From assembly GCA_043228905.1 (NCBI GenBank), contig JBHGNT010000032.1:1-64000 (forward strand): 64,000 bases of DNA. Direction: 5' to 3'. Position numbers and translations under genes: made by a program. Numbering within the stretch: position 1 is the stretch's first letter; each line of letters begins with the position of its first letter. Source of the DNA: Azolla caroliniana. Taxonomy: Eukaryota; Polypodiophyta. Shown one piece after another: positions 53,519-64,000 of the stretch. The notes beneath the pieces were generated by a model that was not told the origin of the DNA, ran no database searches, and worked only from the letters and a program-made list of their open reading frames with translations.

Positions 53519-55214
53519 GTCATGTCTCTCGACCTGAGTTTCAAAATCTTGATTTTTTAATTCCATATCATACCTCACGTAGTTGGCTTCGATTCGCATG
53601 TTTGAACACAAAAATCCGATATCACACGAGCCAGGTATGAACATTTTAATTACTGAAGGGCTCCTCTCAACTCCCTCCTCAAGTTTGCTATTTTCGTCAT
53701 GTCTCTCGACCTGAGTTTCAAAATCTTGATTTTTTAATTCCATATCATACCTCACGTAGTTGGCTTCGATTCGCATGTTTGAACACAAAAATCCGATATC
53801 ACACGAGCCAGGTATGAACATTTTAATTACTTAAGGGCTCCTCTCAACTCCCTCCTCAAGTTTGCTATTTTCGTCATGTCTCTCGACCTGAGTTTCAAAA
53901 TCTTGATTTTTTAATTCCATATCATAGCTCGCGTTGTTGGCTTCAATTCGCATGTTTGAACACAAAAATCCGATATCACACGAGCCAGGTATGAACATTT
54001 TAATTTACTCAAGGGTTGTTCTCAACTCACTCCTCAAATTTGCTATTTTCGTCATGTCTCTCGACCTGAGTTTGAAATTCTTGATTTTTTAATTCCATAT
54101 CATAGCTAGCGTCGTTAGCTTCGATTTGCATGTTTGAACACAAAAATCCGATATCACACGACCCAGGTATGAACATTTTAATCTACTCAAGGGCTCCTCT
54201 CAACTCCCTCCTCAAGTTTGCTATTTTCATCATGTCTCTCGACCTGAGTTTCAAAATCTTGATTCTTTAATTCCATATCATAGCTCGCGTTGTTGGCTTC
54301 GATTTGCATGTTTGAACACAAAAATCCGATATCACACGAGCCAGGTATGAACACTTTAATTTACTCAAGGGCTCCTCTCAACTCCCTCCTCAAGTTTGCT
54401 ATTTTCGTCATGTCTCTCGACCTGAGTTTCAAAATCTTGATTTTTTAATTCCATATCATACCTCACGTAGTTGGCTTCGATTCGCATGTTTGAACACAAA
54501 AATCCGATATGACACGAGCCAGGTATGAATATTTTAATTACTTAAGGGCTCCTCTCAACTCCCTCCTCAAGTTTGCTATTTTCGTCATGTCTCTCGACCT
54601 GAGTTTGAAATTCTTGATTTTTTAATTCCATATCATAGCTAGCGTTGTTAGCTTCGATTTGCATGTTTGAACACAAAAATCCGATATCACACGACCCAGG
54701 TATGAACATTTTAATCTACTCAAGGGCTCCTCTCAACTCCCTCCTCAAGTTTGCTATTTTCTTCATGTCTCTCGACCTGAGTTTCAAAATCTTGATTTTT
54801 TAATTCCATATCATACCTCACGTAGTTGGCTTCGATTCGCATGTTTGAACACAAAAATCCGATATCACACGAGCCAGGTATGAACATTTTAATTTACTCA
54901 AGGGCTCCTCTCAACTCCCTCCTCAAGGTTGCTATTTTCGTCATGTCTCTCGACCTGAGTTTGAAATTCTTGATTTTTTAATTCCATATCATAGCTAGCG
55001 TCGTTAGCTTCGATTTGCATGTTTGAACACAAAAATCCGATATCACACGAGCCAGGTATGAACATTTTAATTTACTCAAGGGCTCCTCTCAACTCCCTCC
55101 TCAAGTTTGCTATTTTCGTGATGTCTCTCGACCTGAGTTTCAAAATCTTGATTTTTTAATTCCATATCATACCTCACGTAGTTGGCTTCGATTCGCATGT
55201 TTGAACACAAAAAT

Positions 55215-58200
55215 CCGATATCACACGAGCCAGGTATGAACATTTTAATTTACTCAAGGGCTCCTCTCAACTCCCTCCTCAAGTTTGCTATTTTCGTCAT
55301 GTCTCTCGACCTGAGTTTCAAAATCTTGATTCTTTAATTCCATATCATAGCTCGCGTTGTTGGCTTCGATTTGCATGTTTGAACACAAAAATCCGATATC
55401 ACACGAGCCAGGTATGAACATTTTAATTTACTCAAGGGCTCCTCTCAACTCCCTCCTCAAGTTTGCTATTTTCGTCATGTCTCTCGACCTGAGTTTCAAA
55501 ATCTTGATTTTTTAATTCCATATCATACCTCACGTAGTTGGCTTCGATTCGCATGTTTGAACACAAAAATCCGATATCACACGAGCCAGGTATGAACATT
55601 TTAATTTACTCAAGGGCTCCTCTCAACTCCCTCCTCAAGTTTGCTATTTTCGTCATGTCTCTCGACCTGAGTTTGAAATTCTTGATTTTTTAATTCCATA
55701 TCATAGCTAGCGTCGTTAGCTTCGATTTGCATGTTTGAACACAAAAATCCGATATCACACGACCCAGGTATGAACATTTTAATCTACTCAAGGGCTCCTC
55801 TCAACTCCCTCCTCAAGTTTGCTATTTTCATCATGTCTCTCGACCTGAGTTTCAAAATCTTGATTCTTTAATTCCATATCATAGCTCGCGTTGTTGGCTT
55901 CGATTTGCATGTTTGAACACAAAAATCCGATATCACACGAGCCAGGTATGAACATTTTGATTTACTCAAGGGCTCCTCTCAACTCCCTCCTCAAGTTTGC
56001 TATTTTCGTCATGTCTCTCGACCTGAGTTTCAAAATCTTGATTTTTTAATTCCATATCATACCTCACGTAGTTGGCTTCGATTCGCATGTTTGAACACAA
56101 AAAGCCGATATCACACGAGCCAGGTATGAACATTTTAATTTACTCAAGGGCTCCTCTCAACTCCCTCCTCAAGTTTGCTATTTTCGTCATGTCTCTCGAC
56201 CTGAGTTTCAAAATCTTGATTTTTTAATTCCATATCATACCTCACGTAGTTGGCTTCGATTCGCATGTTTGAACACAAAAATCCGATATCACACGAGCCA
56301 GGTATGAACATTTTAATTTACTCAAGGGCTGTTCTCAACTCACTCCTCAAATTTGCTATTTTCGTCATGTCTCTCGACCTGAGTTTCAAAATGTTGATTT
56401 TATAATTCCATATCATAGCTCGCGTTGATGGCTTCAATTCGCATGTTTGAACACAAAAATCCGATATCACACGAGCCAGGTATGAACATTTTAATTTACT
56501 CAAGGGTTGTTCTCAACTCACTCCTCAAATTTGCTATTTTCGTCATGTCTCTCGACCTGAGTTTGAAATTCTTGATTTTTTAATTCCATATCATAGCTAG
56601 CGTCGTTAGCTTCGATTTGCATGTTTGAACACAAAAATCCGATATCACACGACCCAGGTATGAACATTTTAATCTACTCAAGGGCTCCTCTCAACTCCCT
56701 CCTCAAGTTTGCTATTTTCATCATGTCTCTCGACCTGAGTTTCAAAATCTTGATTCTTTAATTCCATATCATAGCTCGCGTTGTTGGCTTCGATTTGCAT
56801 GTTTGAACACAAAAATCCGATATCACACGAGCCAGGTATGAACACTTTAATTTACTCAAGGGCTCCTCTCAACTCCCTCCTCGAGTTTGCTATTTTCGTC
56901 ATGTCTCTCGACCTGAGTTTCAAAATCTTGATTTTTTAATTCCATATCATACCTCACGTAGTTGGCTTCGATTCGCATGTTTGAACACAAAAATCCGATA
57001 TGACACGAGCCAGGTATGAATATTTTAATTACTTAAGGGCTCCTCTCAACTCCCTCCTCAAGTTTGCTATTTTCGTCATGTCTCTCGACCTGAGTTTGAA
57101 ATTCTTGATTTTTTAATTCCATATCATAGCTAGCGTTGTTAGCTTCGATTTGCATGTTTGAACACAAAAATCCGATATCACACGACCCAGGTATGAACAT
57201 TTTAATCTACTCAAGGGCTCCTCTCAACTCCCTCCTCAAGTTTGCTATTTTCTTCATGTCTCTCGACCTGAGTTTCAAAATCTTGATTCTTTAATTCCAT
57301 ATCATAGCTCGCGTTGTTGGCTTCGATTTGCATGTTTGAACACAAAAATCCGATATCACACGAGCCAGGTATGAACACTTTAATTTACTCAAGGGCTCCT
57401 CTCAACTCCCTCCTCAAGTTTGCTATTTTCGTCATGTCTCTCGACCTGAGTTTCAAAATCTTGATTTTTTAATTCCATATCATACCTCACGTAGTTGGCT
57501 TCGATTCGCATGTTTGAACACAAAAATCCGATATGACACGAGCCAGGTATGAATATTTTAATTACTTAAGGGCTCCTCTCAACTCCCTCCTCAAGTTTGC
57601 TATTTTCGTCATGTCTCTCGACCTGAGTTTGAAATTCTTGATTTTTTAATTCCATATCATAGCTAGCGTTGTTAGCTTCGATTTGCATGTTTGAACACAA
57701 AAATCCGATATCACACGACCCAGGTATGAACATTTTAATTTACTCAAGGGCTCCTCTCAACTCCCTCCTCAAGTTTGTTATTTTCGTCATGTCTCTCGAC
57801 CTGAGTTTCAAAATCTTGATTTTTTAATTCCATATCATACCTCACGTAGTTGGCTTCGATTCGCATGTTTGAACACAAAAATCCGATATCACACGAGCCA
57901 GGTATGAACATTTTAATTACTTAAGGGCTCCTCTCAACTCCCTCCTCAAGTTTGCTATTTTCGTCATGTCTCTCGACCTGAGTTTCAAAATCTTGATTTT
58001 TTAATTCCATATCATAGCTAGCGTTGTTGGCTTCGATTTGCATGTTTGAACACAAAAATCCGATATCACACGAGCCAGGTATGAACATTTTAATTTACTC
58101 AAGGGCTCCTCTCAACTCCCTCCTCAAGTTTGCTATTTTCGTCATGTCTCTCGACCTGAGTTTCAAAATCTTGATTCTTTAATTCCATATCATAGCTCGC

Positions 58201-59350
58201 GTTGTTGGCTTCGATTTGCATGTTTGAACACAAAAATCCGATATCACACGAGCCAGGTATGAACATTTTAATTTACTCAAGGGCTCCTCTCAACTCCCTC
58301 CTCAAGTTTGCTATTTTCGTCATGTCTCTCGACCTGAGTTTCAAAATCTTGATTTTTTAATTCCATATCATACCTCACGTAGTTGGCTTCGATTCGCATG
58401 TTTGAACACAAAAATCCGATATCACACGAGCCAGGTATGAACATTTTAATTTACTCAAGGGCTCCTCTCAACTCCCTCCTCAAGTTTGCTATTTTCGTCA
58501 TGTCTCTCGACCTGAGTTTGAAATTCTTGATTTTTTAATTCCATATCATAGCTAGCGTCGTTAGCTTCGATTTGCATGTTTGAACACAAAAATCCGATAT
58601 CACACGACCCAGGTATGAACATTTTAATCTACTCAAGGGCTCCTCTCAACTCCCTCCTCAAGTTTGCTATTTTCATCATGTCTCTCGACCTGAGTTTCAA
58701 AATCTTGATTCTTTAATTCCATATCATAGCTCGCGTTGTTGGCTTCGATTTGCATGTTTGAACACAAAAATCCGATATCACACGAGCCAGGTATGAACAT
58801 TTTAATTTACTCAAGGGCTCCTCTCAACTCCCTCCTCAAGTTTGCTATTTTCGTCATGTCTCTCGACCTGAGTTTCAAAATCTTGATTTTTTAATTCCAT
58901 ATCATACCTCACGTAGTTGGCTTCGATTCGCATGTTTGAACACAAAAAGCCGATATCACACGAGCCAGGTATGAACATTTTAATTTACTCAAGGGCTCCT
59001 CTCAACTCCCTCCTCAAGTTTGCTATTTTCGTCATGTCTCTCGACCTGAGTTTCAAAATCTTGATTTTTTAATTCCATATCATACCTCACGTAGTTGGCT
59101 TCGATTCGCATGTTTGAACACAAAAATCCGATATCACACGAGCCAGGTATGAACATTTTAATTTACTCAAGGGCTGTTCTCAACTCACTCCTCAAATTTG
59201 CTATTTTCGTCATGTCTCTCGACCTGAGTTTCAAAATGTTGATTTTATAATTCCATATCATAGCTCGCGTTGATGGCTTCAATTCGCATGTTTGAACACA
59301 AAAAGCCGATATCACACGAGCCAGGTATGAACATTTTAATTTACTCAAGG
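55215..59350 (+). repeat. 2845-bp offset segmental repeat within the satellite
   Basis: A block of about 1.2 kb near 55300-56500 recurs near 58145-59350 at an offset of about 2845 bp (16 monomers minus 3). Both carry the CACAAAAAGCCGATATC monomer (G for T; near 56103 and 58948) followed by the monomer with AAAATGTTGATTTTA and GTTGATGGC. The outer limits are approximate, since neighbouring monomers are similar. Confidence 0.6.
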
Positions 59351-59707
59351 GCTCCTCTCAACTCCCTCCTCAAGTTTGCTATTTTCGTCATGTCTCTCGA
59401 CCTGAGTTTCAAAATCTTGATTTTTTAATTCCATATCATACCTCACGTAGTTGGCTTCGATTCGCATGTTTGAACACAAAAATCCGATATCACACGAGCC
59501 AGGTATGAACATTTTAATTTACTCAAGGGCTGTTCTCAACTCACTCCTCAAATTTGCTATTTTCGTCATGTCTCTCGACCTGAGTTTCAAAATGTTGATT
59601 TTATAATTCCATATCATAGCTCGCGTTGATGGCTTCAATTCGCATGTTTGAACACAAAAATCCGATATCACACGAGCCAGGTATGAACATTTTAATTTAC
59701 TCAAGGG
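58926..59707 (+). repeat. Two-monomer (356-bp) tandem duplication, about 2.2 copies
   Basis: Sequence at x and x+356 matches from 58926 (after G/A at 58925/59281) to 59351/59707 (before C/T at 59352/59708). The unit pairs a CATACCTCACG monomer with a GTTGATGGC monomer. A single difference, AAAAGCC against AAAATCC near 59305/59661, separates them. The related block at 55300-56500 has a single copy of this dimer, so the duplication is local and recent. Confidence 0.75.
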
Positions 59708-62700
59708 TTGTTCTCAACTCACTCCTCAAATTTGCTATTTTTGTCATGTCTCTCGACCTGAGTTTGAAATTCTTGATTTTTTAATTCCATATCATAGCTA
59801 GCGTTGTTAGCTTCGATTTGCATGTTTGAACACAAAAATCCGATATCACACGACCCAGGTATGAACATTTTAATCTACTCAAGGGCTCCTCTCAACTCCC
59901 TCCTCAAGTTTGCTATTTTCTTCATGTCTCTCGACCTGAGTTTCAAAATCTTGATTTTTTAATTCCATATCATACCTCACGTAGTTGGCTTCGATTCGCA
60001 TGTTTGAACACAAAAATCCGATATCACACGAGCCAGGTATGAACATTTTAATTACTGAAGGGCTCCTCTCAACTCCCTCCTCAAGTTTGCTATTTTCGTC
60101 ATGTCTCTCGACCTGAGTTTCAAAATCTTGATTTTTTAATTCCATATCATAGCTAGCGTTGTTGGCTTCGATTTGCATGTTTGAACACAAAAATCCGATA
60201 TCACACGAGCCAGGTATGAACATTTTAATTTACTCAAGGGCTCCTCTCAACTCCCTCCTCAAGTTTGCTATTTTCGTCATGTCTCTCGACCTGAGTTTCA
60301 AAATCTTGATTCTTTAATTCCATATCATAGCTCGCGTTGTTGGCTTCGATTTGCATGTTTGAACACAAAAATCCGATATCACACGAGCCAGGTATGAACA
60401 TTTTAATTTACTCAAGGGCTCCTCTCAACTCCCTCCTCAAGTTTGCTATTTTCGTCATGTCTCTCGACCTGAGTTTCAAAATCTTGATTTTTTAATTCCA
60501 TATCATACCTCACGTAGTTGGCTTCGATTCGCATGTTTGAACACAAAAAGCCGATATCACACGAGCCAGGTATGAACATTTTAATTTACTCAAGGGCTCC
60601 TCTCAACTCCCTCCTCAAGTTTGCTATTTTCGTCATGTCTCTCGACCTGAGTTTCAAAATCTTGATTTTTTAATTCCATATCATACCTCACGTAGTTGGC
60701 TTCGATTCGCATGTTTGAACACAAAAATCCGATATCACACGAGCCAGGTATGAACATTTTAATTTACTCAAGGGCTGTTCTCAACTCACTCCTCAAATTT
60801 GCTATTTTCGTCATGTCTCTCGACCTGAGTTTCAAAATGTTGATTTTATAATTCCATATCATAGCTCGCGTTGATGGCTTCAATTCGCATGTTTGAACAC
60901 AAAAATCCGATATCACACGAGCCAGGTATGAACATTTTAATTTACTCAAGGGTTGTTCTCAACTCACTCCTCAAATTTGCTATTTTTGTCATGTCTCTCG
61001 ACCTGAGTTTGAAATTCTTGATTTTTTAATTCCATATCATAGCTAGCGTTGTTAGCTTCGATTTGCATGTTTGAACACAAAAATCCGATATCACACGACC
61101 CAGGTATGAACATTTTAATCTACTCAAGGGCTCCTCTCAACTCCCTCCTCAAGTTTGCTATTTTCGTCATGTCTCTCGACCTGAGTTTCAAAATCTTGAT
61201 TTTTTAATTCCATATCATACCTCACGTAGTTGGCTTCGATTCGCATGTTTGAACACAAAAATCCGATATGACACGAGCCAGGTATGAATATTTTAATTAC
61301 TTAAGGGCTCCTCTCAACTCCCTCCTCAAGTTTGCTATTTTCGTCATGTCTCTCGACCTGAGTTTGAAATTCTTGATTTTTTAATTCCATATCATAGCTA
61401 GCGTTGTTAGCTTCGATTTGCATGTTTGAACACAAAAATCCGATATCACACGACCCAGGTATGAACATTTTAATCTACTCAAGGGCTCCTCTCAACTCCC
61501 TCCTCAAGTTTGCTATTTTCTTCATGTCTCTCGACCTGAGTTTCAAAATCTTGATTTTTTAATTCCATATCATAGCTAGCGTTTCAAGCTTCGATTTGCA
61601 TGTTTGAACACAAAAATCCGATATCACACGAGCCAGGTATGAACATTTTAATCTACTCAAGGGCTCCTCTCAACTCCCTCCTCAAGTTTGCTATTTTCAT
61701 CATGTCTCTCGACCTGAGTTTCAAAATCTTGATTCTTTAATTCCATATCATAGCTCGCGTTGTTGGCTTCGATTTGCATGTTTGAACACAAAAATCCGAT
61801 ATCACACGAGCCAGGTATGAACACTTTAATTTACTCAAGGGCTCCTCTCAACTCCCTCCTCAAGTTTGCTATTTTCGTCATGTCTCTCGACCTGAGTTTC
61901 AAAATCTTGATTTTTTAATTCCATATCATACCTCACGTAGTTGGCTTCGATTCGCATGTTTGAACACAAAAATCCGATATGACACGAGCCAGGTATGAAT
62001 ATTTTAATTACTTAAGGGCTCCTCTCAACTCCCTCCTCAAGTTTGCTATTTTCGTCATGTCTCTCGACCTGAGTTTGAAATTCTTGATTTTTTAATTCCA
62101 TATCATAGCTAGCGTTGTTAGCTTCGATTTGCATGTTTGAACACAAAAATCCGATATCACACGACCCAGGTATGAACATTTTAATCTACTCAAGGGCTCC
62201 TCTCAACTCCCTCCTCAAGTTTGCTATTTTCTTCATGTCTCTCGACCTGAGTTTCAAAATCTTGATTTTTTAATTCCATATCATAGCTAGCGTTTCAAGC
62301 TTCGATTTGCATGTTTGAACACAAAAATCCGATATCACACGAGCCAGGTATGAACATTTTAATTTACTCAAGGGCTCCTCTCAACTGCCTCCTCAAGTTT
62401 GTTATTTTCGTCATGTCTCTCGACCTGAGTTTCAAAATCTTGATTTTTTAATTCCATATCATACCTCACGTAGTTGGCTTCGATTCGCATGTTTGAACAC
62501 AAAAATCCGATATCACACGAGCCAGGTATGAACATTTTAATTACTTAAGGGCTCCTCTCAACTCCCTCCTCAAGTTTGCTATTTTCGTCATGTCTCTCGA
62601 CCTGAGTTTCAAAATCTTGATTTTTTAATTCCATATCATAGCTAGCGTTGTTGGCTTCGATTTGCATGTTTGAACACAAAAATCCGATATCACACGAGCC

Positions 62701-64000
62701 AGGTATGAACATTTTAATTTACTCAAGGGCTCCTCTCAACTCCCTCCTCAAGTTTGCTATTTTCGTCATGTCTCTCGACCTGAGTTTCAAAATCTTGATT
62801 CTTTAATTCCATATCATAGCTCGCGTTGTTGGCTTCGATTTGCATGTTTGAACACAAAAATCCGATATCACACGAGCCAGGTATGAACATTTTAATTTAC
62901 TCAAGGGCTCCTCTCAACTCCCTCCTCAAGTTTGCTATTTTCGTGATGTCTCTCGACCTGAGTTTCAAAATCTTGATTTTTTAATTCCATATCATACCTC
63001 ACGTAGTTGGCTTCGATTCGCATGTTTGAACACAAAAATCCGATATCACACGAGCCAGGTATGAACATTTTAATTTACTCAAGGGCTCCTCTCAACTCCC
63101 TCCTCAAGTTTGCTATTTTCGTCATGTCTCTCGACCTGAGTTTCAAAATCTTGATTCTTTAATTCCATATCATAGCTCGCGTTGTTGGCTTCGATTTGCA
63201 TGTTTGAACACAAAAATCCGATATCACACGAGCCAGGTATGAACATTTTAATTTACTCAAGGGCTCCTCTCAACTCCCTCCTCAAGTTTGCTATTTTCGT
63301 GATGTCTCTCGACCTGAGTTTCAAAATCTTGATTTTTTAATTCCATATCATACCTCACGTAGTTGGCTTCGATTCGCATGTTTGAACACAAAAATCCGAT
63401 ATCACACGAGCCAGGTATGAACATTTTAATTTACTCAAGGGCTCCTCTCAACTCCCTCCTCAAGGTTGCTATTTTCGTCATGTCTCTCGACCTGAGTTTG
63501 AAATTCTTGATTTTTTAATTCCATATCATAGCTAGCGTCGTTAGCTTCGATTTGCATGTTTGAACACAAAAATCCGATATCACACGACCCAGGTATGAAC
63601 ATTTTAATCTACTCAAGGGCTCCTCTCAACTCCCTCCTCAAGTTTGCTATTTTCATCATGTCTCTCGACCTGAGTTTCAAAATCTTGATTCTTTAATTCC
63701 ATATCATAGCTCGCGTTGTTGGCTTCGATTTGCATGTTTGAACACAAAAATCCGATATCACACGAGCCAGGTATGAACATTTTAATTTACTCAAGGCCTC
63801 CTCTCAACTCCCTCCTCAAGTTTGCTATCTTCGTCATGTCTCTCGACCTGAGTTTCAAAATCTTGATTTTTTAATTCCATATCATACCTCACGTAGTTGG
63901 CTTCGATTCGCATGTTTGAACACAAAAATCCGATATGACACGAGCCAGGTATGAACATTTTAATTACTTAAGGGCTCCTCTCAACTCCCTCCTCAAGTTT

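Larger units (their letters stand above)
4402..64000 (+). repeat. 178-bp satellite array, about 335 monomers, all head-to-tail
   Basis: The whole interval is one tandem repeat with a 178-bp period. Counting the first T of TATCACACG as monomer position 1, the first unit spans 4402-4579. The last, partial one starts at 63934. The first monomer is about 40% GC. The best conserved parts are the stretch around GAACACAAAAATCCGATATC and the stretch around CATGTCTCTCGACCTGAG. Variable positions lie at about 11 (GAGCC/GACCC), 31-37, 42-62, 101-107, 111-117 and 126-152. Most units carry one EcoRV site (GATATC) spanning the unit boundary and several TaqI sites. I saw no inverted monomer, transposon or spacer. 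A 178-bp unit fits both plant subtelomeric and centromeric satellites. I do not recognise the family. Confidence 0.98.

Noticed and set aside
4433-60949. Dozens of - strand open frames of 61 codons, nearly identical to each other
   Set aside because: They are one frame of the satellite monomer, slightly longer than one unit. Those I checked begin at TTG (in CCTTGAGTAAATT), not ATG, and end at the TAA of the next unit. No promoter, codon bias or conserved family is visible, and the differences between copies include frame-indifferent changes. They are not genes.
4402-64000. CRISPR array
   Set aside because: The repeats are direct and regular, but the whole 178-bp unit is conserved with no unique spacers, and the telomere shows a eukaryotic chromosome.
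4402-64000. Arabidopsis-type 178-bp centromeric repeat, by length
   Set aside because: Only the length agrees. I could not match the sequence to the Arabidopsis or Brassica centromeric repeats as I remember them. A search would be needed to settle wider homology.

Overview
This window is the end of a eukaryotic chromosome. It contains no gene that I can support. It opens with a 25-base remnant that looks like a library adapter. About 4.4 kb of CCCTAAA telomere repeat follows. The rest, about 59.6 kb, is one uninterrupted head-to-tail satellite array with a 178-bp monomer, roughly 335 copies, running off the right edge. The C-rich telomere strand reads 5'->3' on the + strand, so base 1 is the outer left end of the chromosome and coordinates increase inward.

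The telomere unit is the Arabidopsis-type TTTAGGG. That points to a land plant, or less likely to one of the algal or protist lineages that use the same repeat. I do not recognise the satellite family, so the species is unassigned. The adapter-like start resembles the SMART/ISPCR oligo used in PCR-amplified low-input long-read libraries. That would suggest a small organism or scarce DNA, but this is an inference about the data.

Layout: 1-25 adapter-like; 26-649 telomere with a few variant units; 650-743 degenerate T-rich telomere-like block; 744-3281 apparently perfect CCCTAAA; 3282-3540 mixed block rich in CCCTAAAA octamers; 3541-4403 telomere with three variant units; junction at 4402-4403, where TA is shared by telomere and satellite; 4402-64000 satellite.

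The array has several levels of structure. Monomers fall into subfamilies defined by linked variants. Groups of 2, 4, 7, 12, 13, 14, 21 and 22 monomers have been duplicated in tandem (periods 356, 712, 1245, 2136, 2314, 2492, 3736 and 3912 bp), overlapping and nested, with boundaries that can be placed to the base. Subfamilies differ by region. The 177-bp monomer variant is missing between about 11.4 and 31.1 kb, and a GATATG variant occurs only inward of 48.6 kb. One monomer carries a 66-bp internal deletion. No transposon, inverted monomer, RNA gene or unrelated spacer was seen. The short open frames (61-114 codons) are by-products of the repeat.

The array may be an ordinary subtelomeric satellite or the centromeric satellite of a chromosome whose centromere lies at its end. 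The sequence alone cannot decide between them.
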